A stretch of DNA of 64,000 bases, taken from assembly GCA_028868305.1 (NCBI GenBank), contig JAGWUS010000001.1, forward strand, positions 62,001 to 126,000, written 5' to 3'. A model generated the notes under the pieces. The model made no database searches and was not told where the DNA came from. It saw only the letters and a list, made by a program, of their open reading frames with translations. A program made the position numbers and the translations under genes. This DNA is from Burkholderiales bacterium (GTDB lineage Bacteria; Pseudomonadota; Gammaproteobacteria; Burkholderiales; Burkholderiaceae_C). Positions 45,303 through 52,623 of the stretch are shown here, piece after piece; position 1 is the stretch's first letter, and the number at the start of each line of letters is the position of its first letter.

Positions 45303-46166
45303 TCAAAGCACCCTGACCATTTCGATATGGTCTAGTCCGGCCTCCTGAAACACATCGCCCCGGGCGGTAAAACCCAGCCTGCGGTAGAAGCCTTCCGCCT
45401 CGCACTGTGCATGCAGCATGACTTCAGTGTCGCCCCGCTGGCGCGCCGCCGCCAGCAGCGCATCCAGCACATCGCGCCCCAGACTGGCGCCGCGCAGCAA
45501 GCGGTGCACGGCCATGCGGCCAATACGCCCGACCCCCGGCGCCTGCTGCACCAGCCGGCCGCTCGCCACCGGCAGTCCAAGGCGGTTGGTCAGCACTGCG
45601 TGTACCGCACTGGCATCGGAAGCATCCCATACCAGCACAGCGTCAATCCCCTGCTCTTCCACAAAAACAGATTGCCGCAACGCGGCAACACTGCTTTGCA
45701 GCGTGTTCCAGTCCCCGGTTTCCAGCGTCACCACCGGCTGCCCGGCTTCATAAACCAGAAACAGATCACGCAGTGCTTCGGGCACCGGGCGGGAGCGCTG
45801 CGTGGCGGGATCGGCAAATACGTACAGCAACTCGCCAGTGACCAGTAGGGTCTCGCCCCGGAAAATGGCGCCGTCAAAACGGATGGAAGAGCTACCAACC
45901 CGTCCGCACCGCAACCCCACCGTCAGCTGATCGTCGTAGCGGGCCGAAGCGAAATACTCAACTGTGGCTTTCTTGACATAGGTGTCACCGCCGAGCTGGT
46001 GCATGGAACTCTCATACGGCAGCGCCAGCGCCCGCCAGTAGTCGGCCATGGCGGTGTCAAAGTACATGAGGTAGTGGACGTTGAACACGATTTTCTGCAT
46101 GTCCACCTCGGCCCAACGTACCCGCATGCGGTGAAGGCACCGGAAATCGCTTCGTTTCATGGTCAT
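45303..46166 (-). CDS. Hot-dog acyl-CoA thioesterase fused to a GNAT acetyltransferase-like domain
   Basis: Residues about 8-140 are a YbgC/4HBT thioesterase: VRWAEVDMQKIVFNVHYLMYFDTA has the catalytic Asp region. Residues about 148-287 are a GNAT fold of the ElaA type (SVFVEEQGIDAVLVWD, then VGRIGRMAVHRLLRGASLG with the acetyl-CoA loop, then GFYRRLGFTARGDVF). The join is a short linker; both halves look complete. The ATG overlaps the upstream esterase stop (ATGA). A combined role in acyl or acetyl metabolism is plausible, but the substrates are unknown. Confidence 0.88.
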   Translation of the reverse strand: MTMKRSDFRCLHRMRVRWAEVDMQKIVFNVHYLMYFDTAMADYWRALALPYESSMHQLGGDTYVKKATVEYFASARYDDQLTVGLRCGRVGSSSIRFDGAIFRGETLLVTGELLYVFADPATQRSRPVPEALRDLFLVYEAGQPVVTLETGDWNTLQSSVAALRQSVFVEEQGIDAVLVWDASDASAVHAVLTNRLGLPVASGRLVQQAPGVGRIGRMAVHRLLRGASLGRDVLDALLAAARQRGDTEVMLHAQCEAEGFYRRLGFTARGDVFQEAGLDHIEMVRVL

Positions 46167-47152
46167 CGTGCAAATGCCTTCTTGAGTGTATGCGCTGCAT
46201 CGGCGTGGGCTTTTGCAGCCTCGGGAATGGCGCGGCCCATCTTGATGAATTCGTGCACCACACCACGGTAGATTTCCAGGTCCACCGACACGCCTGCCAT
46301 GCGCAGGTTATCGGCATACTGCACGCCTTCGTCCACCAGCGGATCACATTCGGCCAGACCGAACCAGGCGGGCGCAACGCCCGTCAGATCGGCGGTGTAG
46401 CCGGACTCGGTGCGTCCGTCCAGCGGTGCAAACCGCCAGTCGTCGCGGTCGGCAGCGGTGCGGATGGCGTGTTCAAAGAAATAGGTAATTTGTGGTTCTT
46501 CCAGCACGAAGCCCTGTGCAAAGGTCTGGTGGGATGGCGTGTTCTGGTGCCCCGCTACCCCGGGGTAAAACAGCAGTTGCAGGCACAGCGGCAGGCCGGC
46601 ATCACGGGCCTGGATCGCGCACACCGCCGCAAGCGTTCCTCCCGCGCTGTCGCCGCCGAGGGCCATGCGGCCGGTGTCGAGTTGGCAGCTTTGCCCGGAC
46701 TGTGCCACCCATTGCACTACGTCCCAGGCATCTTCCTGCGCGGTGGGGAATTTGTGCTCTGGTGCCAGCCGGTAGTCCACCGACAGCACAGCGCAGCCCG
46801 CCAGATGGGCCAGCCGACGGCACAGGCCATCGTGGGTAGCAATGTTGCCAATGGTGAAACCGCCACCGTGAAAGTACACCAGCACCGGCAAGCATTCCAG
46901 CGAAGGCGCATAAAGGCGCACCGGTATGGCGTAGCCGTCGCGTGCGGGTACCGTGAAATCTTCCACACGGGGCAAGGCCGTGGTGGGAAGCTCCAGCACA
47001 CCGGCGCCCGCGGCATACACCAGGCGGGCCTGCCGGGGGCTCAAAGCGTGCATTGGCACATTGCCTGCGCGGGCAATGCGCTCCAGCACATTGTGCATGG
47101 CAGGCGTCAACAAGGCCTTGGGATTGCGGTGGCGGTAATGGTGGGGACTCAT
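46163..47152 (-). CDS. Alpha/beta hydrolase, hormone-sensitive-lipase family esterase
   Basis: A 329-residue esterase: oxyanion motif HGGGFTIG (about 95-102), nucleophile Ser in GDSAGG (about 169-174), Asp in AECDPLVDEG (near 272) and His in VVHEFIKMGR (about 302). The family includes carboxylesterases that act on short acyl esters. The ATG at 47152 is used; longer upstream readings overlap the promoter region of the divergent alcohol dehydrogenase gene. It overlaps the fusion gene by 4 bp. Confidence 0.9.
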   Translation of the reverse strand: MSPHHYRHRNPKALLTPAMHNVLERIARAGNVPMHALSPRQARLVYAAGAGVLELPTTALPRVEDFTVPARDGYAIPVRLYAPSLECLPVLVYFHGGGFTIGNIATHDGLCRRLAHLAGCAVLSVDYRLAPEHKFPTAQEDAWDVVQWVAQSGQSCQLDTGRMALGGDSAGGTLAAVCAIQARDAGLPLCLQLLFYPGVAGHQNTPSHQTFAQGFVLEEPQITYFFEHAIRTAADRDDWRFAPLDGRTESGYTADLTGVAPAWFGLAECDPLVDEGVQYADNLRMAGVSVDLEIYRGVVHEFIKMGRAIPEAAKAHADAAHTLKKAFAR

Positions 47153-47208
47153 GGAATTGCGCGTTCTTGGTAAAGTGCCGTTTTTGAACATCCTACACAA
47201 GGCGGACT

Positions 47209-48345
47209 ATGGCATTGATCTACTACGTGACACAGATCCAGTTTGAATTTGGCGCCGTCAAATTGCTCAAGAGCGAGTGCGAACGTGTTGGCATCAGCCG
47301 TCCGTTGATCGTCACCGACCAGGGCGTGAAAGCCGCCGGTGTGCTGCAGAAAGCCCTGGATGCCCTGCCCGGCATGCGGGTGGCCGTGTTTGACCAGACG
47401 CCTTCCAACCCCACGGAGACCGCTGTGCGCGCCGCGGTGGAGGCTTACCGGACTGGCGGCTGCGACGGCCTGATTGCCGTAGGCGGTGGATCGGCCATCG
47501 ACTGTGCTAAGGGCGTTGCCATCGCCGCCACGCACGAAGGACCACTGACCCACTACGCCACGATTGAGGGCGGCTCGCCTCGCATTACCGACAAGGTGGC
47601 CCCCATCATCGCGGTGCCCACCACCAGCGGTACCGGCAGCGAGGTGGCGCGCGGTGCCATCATCATTGTGGACGACCACCGCAAACTGGGCTTTCACAGC
47701 TGGAACCTGGTGCCCCAGACCGCCATTTGCGACCCAGAGCTGACCCTGGGTTTACCCCCCAAACTGACTGCTGCGACCGGCATGGATGCCATTGCCCACT
47801 GCATGGAAACGTTTATGGCACCGGCCTTCAATCCGCCCGCGGACGGCATTGGCCTGGACGGTCTGTCACGAGGATGGGAGAATATCGAGCGTGCCACCCG
47901 GGACGGCAGCGACCGCGAAGCGCGCCTGAACATGATGAGTGCCAGCATGCAGGGCGCCATGGCCTTTCAGAAAGGACTGGGCTGCGTGCACAGTCTGAGC
48001 CACAGCCTGGGTGGTGTGGACCCCCGCCTGCACCACGGCACGCTCAACGCCATGTTTTTGCCGGCAGTGATCGCGTTCAACGCGCAGGCCGAATCCATCC
48101 GCAAGGAAAACCGCCTGCAGCGTATGGCCCACGCCATGGGGCTGGCCAGTAGCAGCGATATTGGCGAGGCCATCAAGGACATGAATGCCCGCCTGGGTCT
48201 GCCCAAAGGCCTGGGTGAGATGGGGGTGACACCGGCCCAGTTTGATGCTGTGATCAAAGGTGCCATGGCGGACCACTGCCACAAGACCAACCCGCGCATT
48301 GCCACGGAGGACGACTACCGGGACATGCTGGCGCAGTCCCTGTAA
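47209..48345 (+). CDS. Iron-containing alcohol dehydrogenase family protein
   Basis: A 378-residue group III alcohol dehydrogenase. The nucleotide-binding part contains AVGGGSAIDCAKGVA (about 92-106) and VPTTSGTGSEVARGA. The metal-binding half has ATGMDAIAHCMETFMAP (Asp and first His near 190-205) and VHSLSHSLGGVDPRLHHGT (further His near 265-280). Related enzymes include maleylacetate reductases and 4-hydroxybutyrate dehydrogenase; the substrate cannot be chosen from the sequence. It is divergent from the esterase and converges with an acyl-CoA dehydrogenase. Confidence 0.93.
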   Translation: MALIYYVTQIQFEFGAVKLLKSECERVGISRPLIVTDQGVKAAGVLQKALDALPGMRVAVFDQTPSNPTETAVRAAVEAYRTGGCDGLIAVGGGSAIDCAKGVAIAATHEGPLTHYATIEGGSPRITDKVAPIIAVPTTSGTGSEVARGAIIIVDDHRKLGFHSWNLVPQTAICDPELTLGLPPKLTAATGMDAIAHCMETFMAPAFNPPADGIGLDGLSRGWENIERATRDGSDREARLNMMSASMQGAMAFQKGLGCVHSLSHSLGGVDPRLHHGTLNAMFLPAVIAFNAQAESIRKENRLQRMAHAMGLASSSDIGEAIKDMNARLGLPKGLGEMGVTPAQFDAVIKGAMADHCHKTNPRIATEDDYRDMLAQSL

Positions 48346-48373
48346 CGCTCTACCTGCCCACCAACCTGTGTGT

Positions 48374-49576
48374 TTACAGGGCTTCGTCCCGGTACATCAT
48401 GTGCAGTGGGCCATTGCCTGCGTGGATGCGCTCGTTGCCAATCATGAGTGCGGCCGAGTGGGCATCGCGCAGATGGCGGGTCACGCTGTAGGGTGAATCG
48501 TTGCGGTAGCCGGTAGTGCCGGTAATGCGCAAGGCCTGCGTACAGATATCGGCCACCAGTTCGGACGCCGACAGTTTGAGGTGGTTGGACTGCACCGCAA
48601 AGTCCACCGAAGACAGTTCTCCCCGGCCACCGTCAGGCTGGCTGACCAGGTGGTTGTAGTACCTAGCGCGCTCGCGCACCTGCACCCGCATCAACTGCAA
48701 CTGCATGGACACCTCGCTCAGGCGGGTCGCGGTAGGCGGTGTACCGCCCATCTTGCGGCCAGTGTCCTTCACAAATGCGCGAGCGCGTGCCACCGCATCG
48801 GTGGCAATTCCCAGCCAGAGTGATCCCCACAGAATGTGCGCCCAGGGCACCATGGTACGGGCATTGATGTCGCCAAACCCGTCTGGGACAATCTGTTCCT
48901 CGCCAAAGCGTGCATTGACCACATAGCCCAGGCTACAGGTGCCGCGCATGCCCATCACATCCCAGCTGCTGAGCACCTGAAATTCACACTGTGACCGATT
49001 TACCAGCACCAGCGCCTGGTCGTTGGAGGCCGCCTCGGCATTGCGCCGCACGGTGATCAGCAGGTCGTCGGCGTCTTCGCAGTAGGAGACCACGGTGCCT
49101 TCCTTGCGGATGCTGCACTGGTCGCCTTTGCGTTCAATCGGGCAGATGCTGGTGCGCACCGAACCGCCCACACCGGCCTCGGAGGTCACGGAGGCAATCA
49201 CGCGCTGGTCGCGCACGATGTTTTTCATGTAGTCCTGGAAAAATGGCGTGGTGCCGTGGCGCACCATGCAGGCCACCTGAATCTGGTGCATGGCAAACAC
49301 CATGGCACTGGAGGCGCAGCGTTGGCCCAGCGCTTCGCACATATAGCCCAGTTCCATGATACTGGCGCCAAAGCCACCCAGGCTTTCGGGAACATAGGCC
49401 GACAGCAGCTTGGCTTCTTTGAGCGCATTCATGGTCTCAACCGGATAGCGGGCATCTTTGTCCACCGATTGAGCCGCTGGTCCAGCAACGTCGCGGGCGA
49501 TGCCACGCACTATTTCAATGCGCGCCTGCGCACTGCCTGACAGGCCGGAATAGGCTGCAGTATTGTTGTTTGTCAT
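48374..49576 (-). CDS. Acyl-CoA dehydrogenase family protein
   Basis: A 400-residue flavoprotein. The N-terminal helical domain begins near ARDVAGPAAQSVDKDARYPVE, followed by the FAD-binding middle with ASVTSEAGVGGSVRT (about 128-142) and the C-terminal helices. The usual catalytic Glu is not obvious in my reading; the C-terminal TGTTGYRNDSPYSVTRHLRDAHSAALMIG has the right FAD-binding pattern. It could be a CoA-ester dehydrogenase or a related monooxygenase-like relative. Single gene, converging with the alcohol dehydrogenase. Confidence 0.88.
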   Translation of the reverse strand: MTNNNTAAYSGLSGSAQARIEIVRGIARDVAGPAAQSVDKDARYPVETMNALKEAKLLSAYVPESLGGFGASIMELGYMCEALGQRCASSAMVFAMHQIQVACMVRHGTTPFFQDYMKNIVRDQRVIASVTSEAGVGGSVRTSICPIERKGDQCSIRKEGTVVSYCEDADDLLITVRRNAEAASNDQALVLVNRSQCEFQVLSSWDVMGMRGTCSLGYVVNARFGEEQIVPDGFGDINARTMVPWAHILWGSLWLGIATDAVARARAFVKDTGRKMGGTPPTATRLSEVSMQLQLMRVQVRERARYYNHLVSQPDGGRGELSSVDFAVQSNHLKLSASELVADICTQALRITGTTGYRNDSPYSVTRHLRDAHSAALMIGNERIHAGNGPLHMMYRDEAL

Positions 49577-49671
49577 GGCATCCCTTGGTTAATTACCCCA
49601 GCATTCTCAGAATTCACTTGCGAATCGCTTTGATGATAATCAAAGTGCGCTGGTTCATACTGCACATTCCC
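49577..49671. other. Short intergenic gap between acyl-CoA dehydrogenase and patatin genes
   Basis: No further gene or clear promoter was found in these 95 bp; GATAATCAAAGTG near 49633 is AT-rich and may contribute to the promoter of the acyl-CoA dehydrogenase gene. Confidence 0.3.
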
Positions 49672-50811
49672 TCAGATTGGGTGAACTAGTGCCAACTCTG
49701 GCCGGTCCAGCCAGGCGGCGAATTCGTCCACCAGTTGGGTACTGGCGCTGCAGGCTGTTGTCCAGGCTTTCATGCGTCCAGCCAGGTCATTGCCGTAATG
49801 GGTGAAATCGGTGCGGTCGGGCAGCTTGCCATTGGGCAGGGTTTTGACCCACTTGGGGTTGGGCGCCAGCAGCAGCATAGTGTCCAGAAAGTGGGTGGCA
49901 CCATGGCGCCATTTCAGGCTCTTGTCGAGCCAGCCCGGCACCACACTCTTCTGGAAGTGCGGGTACAGCACAATTCCGGGCTTTGTGTCAATATTGCCTG
50001 CAGCCCCTGTGGAATGTGTACAAGCAGCTACGGTTTTAATAGCATCCTGGGCGGCAGGATAGTTCAGATGCAGGTGGTAATCGGTAATGCCGCCATCCCA
50101 GTAGGCGCCTGGCGGTGCGCCGGGAATGTTGTGCACGGCCTGCAGCACAAACGGAATCGAGCAGCTGGCCTGCAATGCGGGGTTGAAGTTGGCTTCGTTC
50201 AAGAGCACCTGGCGGGTGCGGTAGTCCTGGGTTCCGAAGGGAAGCGTAGCGCTCGGTGACGAGAACACCACGCGTTCCAGCCAGGCCCCCATTGCTTTGC
50301 GGTGCACAGTGTTGGTCAGAAACGCGCCGAAGTACCCCAGGGGGGTGCGTAACCCATGCTCACGGGCCAGCAGATGCCGACCGCGCGAGGTGACGATGTG
50401 CAGCCGGTAGCGGGGGTGGTTAAGCACTTCCTGCAGCCGGCCGCCATAGAAAGCCTGCAGATTGGCGCCAAAGGTTTCACTCACGAATTGGGCGGTGAGG
50501 CGTTTCTGCCCGGGGGCCAGTTCGTAGTGCTGGGAGATGTAATCCCGCTCCAGCCGCCCGAAAGCTGTCACCGGGTCATTGAGACAGGCCGTAGCCATAC
50601 GCCATGCGCCAATGGAGGCGCCCACCAGATCAACCGGCTGGGTGGAACCCTGAAGCCAGGTACCGAACAGAAAACGGTCCAAGGCACCTAGCAACAGCCC
50701 TTTGGGGCCACCAGCTGCCGCCGGAATGGTACAGATATCGCCAGGTTGCAGACCGTTACGGGCAATAGAAGCTCTGGCCCGTGGGCCCGCAAAAAGTTGA
50801 AGTGCCTTCAT
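49672..50811 (-). CDS. Patatin-like phospholipase family protein
   Basis: A 379-residue patatin-fold hydrolase. The Ser nucleophile is in GASIGAWRM (about 64-72), and the catalytic Asp lies in WDGGITDYHLH (near 238). The oxyanion Gly-rich sequence AAAGGPKGLLLG (about 31-42) is divergent from the standard pattern. A palindromic repeat (50011-50043) is read in frame as AIKTVAACTHSTGAAGN and forms an insertion after the Asp motif. No signal peptide. Likely a lipid acyl hydrolase. Confidence 0.88.
   Translation of the reverse strand: MKALQLFAGPRARASIARNGLQPGDICTIPAAAGGPKGLLLGALDRFLFGTWLQGSTQPVDLVGASIGAWRMATACLNDPVTAFGRLERDYISQHYELAPGQKRLTAQFVSETFGANLQAFYGGRLQEVLNHPRYRLHIVTSRGRHLLAREHGLRTPLGYFGAFLTNTVHRKAMGAWLERVVFSSPSATLPFGTQDYRTRQVLLNEANFNPALQASCSIPFVLQAVHNIPGAPPGAYWDGGITDYHLHLNYPAAQDAIKTVAACTHSTGAAGNIDTKPGIVLYPHFQKSVVPGWLDKSLKWRHGATHFLDTMLLLAPNPKWVKTLPNGKLPDRTDFTHYGNDLAGRMKAWTTACSASTQLVDEFAAWLDRPELALVHPI
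50000..50043 (-). repeat. Long copy of the palindromic repeat inside the patatin gene
   Basis: CTGCAGCCCCTGTGGAATG, TGTACAAGCA and GCTACGGTTTTAATAGC (50027-50043). The first part also matches the copy in the GST gene near 62267-62313, showing that the element extends beyond the palindrome. Confidence 0.6.
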
Positions 50812-50818
50812 TCAGTTG

Positions 50819-50850
50819 CTACCCGCGCAGCGGCGGAGCGTGGGGGTCAT
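50819..50850 (-). repeat. Fragment of the GC-rich dispersed element
   Basis: CTACCCGCGCAGCGGCGGAGCGTGGGGGTCA matches one end of the inverted copy at 21751-21836 and lies between the patatin and HDOD genes. Confidence 0.45.
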
Positions 50851-51653
50851 GTATGTGCTGCCCAGTCGAACGGGTCCTGCTGCAGCACCATGTCGATATC
50901 GAGCCCCAGAACCACACCCACCTCGCCGGGGAAGGTGACGGCCAGGCCGCGGTCGGTCAGGCCGGCTTCCTTCCCCCGTGCACGCCAGGCGGCCAGGTGA
51001 ATCACGCCAGCCAGGGGCTCGTACACATTGTTCTCAAAGGGGGCGTACTGGTACTCCAGTGCGTCAATCATGGCCTGGGGGAACTGCCATTTGCGCGCGT
51101 ATCCGGCGCCAACCGTCGCATAGCAATAGCCAAAATGGCGCCGTTCGGCCTTGGCCCGGCGCAGATCCAGTGGCGGTGTTTTTTCGTTGAGCTCCTGCAG
51201 GGCTTCTGGCATCGCCAGTTGCATGGCCAGTTCGCCAATCGCGTGGATCAAGCCACAGGTAAATGCCGCCTGCTGGTTTTGCCGCACCAAGCCGGCCAGG
51301 GAACGCGATACCCGCGCCACGTTGTGGCTGTATTCCCAGAACTGCTGCAGATTGATGCCGGGCACGGACTTGAGCGAAGCGTGGGCGGCAGCCTCCTGCG
51401 CCATAGTACGCACTTGGGCCAGGTTCAGCAGGGCCAGCGCTTCAGACACACTGTTGATCTTGCCAGTGAGCTTGAAGAAGGCGGAGTTGGCCATCTGCAG
51501 CAGGCGCGTGGTCAGTGCCGGGTCGGTGGCAATGAGCTGGTTGATCTTTTTCAGGTCGGTTTCGGGACGGTCCAGTTCTACCAGCAGCAACGCTACCACC
51601 TTGGGAATGCTGGGCAGTTCAAACTGATGCTCCAGCAATACATTGAGGTTCAT
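50847..51653 (-). CDS. HDOD domain signalling protein
   Basis: A 268-residue single-domain HDOD protein, related to HD-GYP but usually lacking the metal-binding HD pair. It begins LEHQFELPSIPKVVALLLVEL, followed by ALTTRLLQMANSAFF (about 50-64) and the later helices HNVARVSRSLAGLV and CGLIHAIGELAMQL. HDOD proteins act in c-di-GMP and stress signalling without a defined catalytic activity. The region near the 5' end leads to the terminator at 51774-51800 of the neighbouring PEP-CTERM gene. Confidence 0.88.
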   Translation of the reverse strand: MNLNVLLEHQFELPSIPKVVALLLVELDRPETDLKKINQLIATDPALTTRLLQMANSAFFKLTGKINSVSEALALLNLAQVRTMAQEAAAHASLKSVPGINLQQFWEYSHNVARVSRSLAGLVRQNQQAAFTCGLIHAIGELAMQLAMPEALQELNEKTPPLDLRRAKAERRHFGYCYATVGAGYARKWQFPQAMIDALEYQYAPFENNVYEPLAGVIHLAAWRARGKEAGLTDRGLAVTFPGEVGVVLGLDIDMVLQQDPFDWAAHT

Positions 51654-51773
51654 GACAACAGGCCTTTGGACAGGGTCACCGACATACGCCGATTATGTAT
51701 CGCGCCCGCGGCTACCTCGCCCGGCCTACTCGTGTTTCGGCCTCCCAAAGGCGAATGATTAGAGCAATACAGT

Positions 51774-51800
51774 CAAAAAAACCCGCCAAAGCGGGTTTAT
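51774..51800 (-). terminator. Terminator after the PEP-CTERM gene
   Basis: AAACCCGC-CAAA-GCGGGTTT; on the minus strand the T run follows the hairpin. It lies 19 bp after the stop codon at 51819. Confidence 0.8.
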
Positions 51801-51818
51801 CTATTTGGGCTGGGCCGA

Positions 51819-52439
51819 TCAGGTATTTTGCGCAGTTTGCTTGCGGCGACGGGCAATGGTCCCTATCAGGCCCAGACCGGCAAGCATCATGGCGTAGGTT
51901 GCAGGTTCTGGAACAGCCGAAACCATGGCAGACTTGACACCCCAACCTTCATCACCCAATCCCTGACCGCCACCGTTTAAAATACCAGGAGCCGAGTAAG
52001 CGAAAAGGAACGTGTTGTGGCCTTGCAGCAGGTTGAATTTCAGACCTGTCACGGTGGTAGTTCCACCGTTCCAGCCAATATTGGTCCCGGGGTTCACGCC
52101 ATGTTCATTCAAGGTCACTGCAGTGCCAGAACCGAACGAAGTGCTGGATGTGCCGCCACCGCCCAGATTAAACGAACCGGAATACATTTCTGCGCTATTA
52201 ATAGTCAGGGTAAATACGTCCTGATAGGAATTGAATCCATCCAGCGACTTGAAACCACTCAAGACAAAGTTAAGCGTGGCCTGCGCATCTGCTACAGACG
52301 ACTCATACGTAGCCATGAACGAACCTGGGTTAGCCAAAGGTCCGCCAATCAGGCCCGTCAAGCTATTGTCAGCAAAAGCGGTGCTGGAACCCATTGCTAC
52401 GGTCGCCAAAACCGCAAGAACTGTTTTCTTGAAAATCAT
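51819..52439 (-). CDS. PEP-CTERM sorting domain protein
   Basis: A 206-residue exported protein. The signal peptide (about 1-23, MIFKKTVLAVLATVAMGSSTAFA) is followed by a Gly/Ser/Thr-rich beta-structured core. The C-terminal sorting signal VPEPATYAMMLAGLGLIGT (about 176-194) ends in the basic IARRRK. Such proteins are processed by exosortase and go to the cell surface or matrix. No exosortase gene is in the window. Function of the core unknown. The single gene has its own terminator. Confidence 0.93.
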   Translation of the reverse strand: MIFKKTVLAVLATVAMGSSTAFADNSLTGLIGGPLANPGSFMATYESSVADAQATLNFVLSGFKSLDGFNSYQDVFTLTINSAEMYSGSFNLGGGGTSSTSFGSGTAVTLNEHGVNPGTNIGWNGGTTTVTGLKFNLLQGHNTFLFAYSAPGILNGGGQGLGDEGWGVKSAMVSAVPEPATYAMMLAGLGLIGTIARRRKQTAQNT

Positions 52440-52623
52440 TCTTTTCTTTCAAAGTTGGACGGAAAGTCGTTGCAGCGAGCGCCTATTTCCTTGAACGCAT
52501 TGTGTTTTGCTTCCCCTACTTTGCATATAGTCCATTCGGACTAACCGTATTACTCTGCATCCTTACAAATGTGCATTCTTTCCGCTTTGAAGTGGTCTCG
52601 TACTTTTCTTCGCTACCTCTGCC
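52440..52623. other. Intergenic region between PEP-CTERM and tex
   Basis: Both flanking genes are on the minus strand. The AT-rich part near 52495-52565 could hold the PEP-CTERM promoter. No small gene was seen. Confidence 0.3.
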
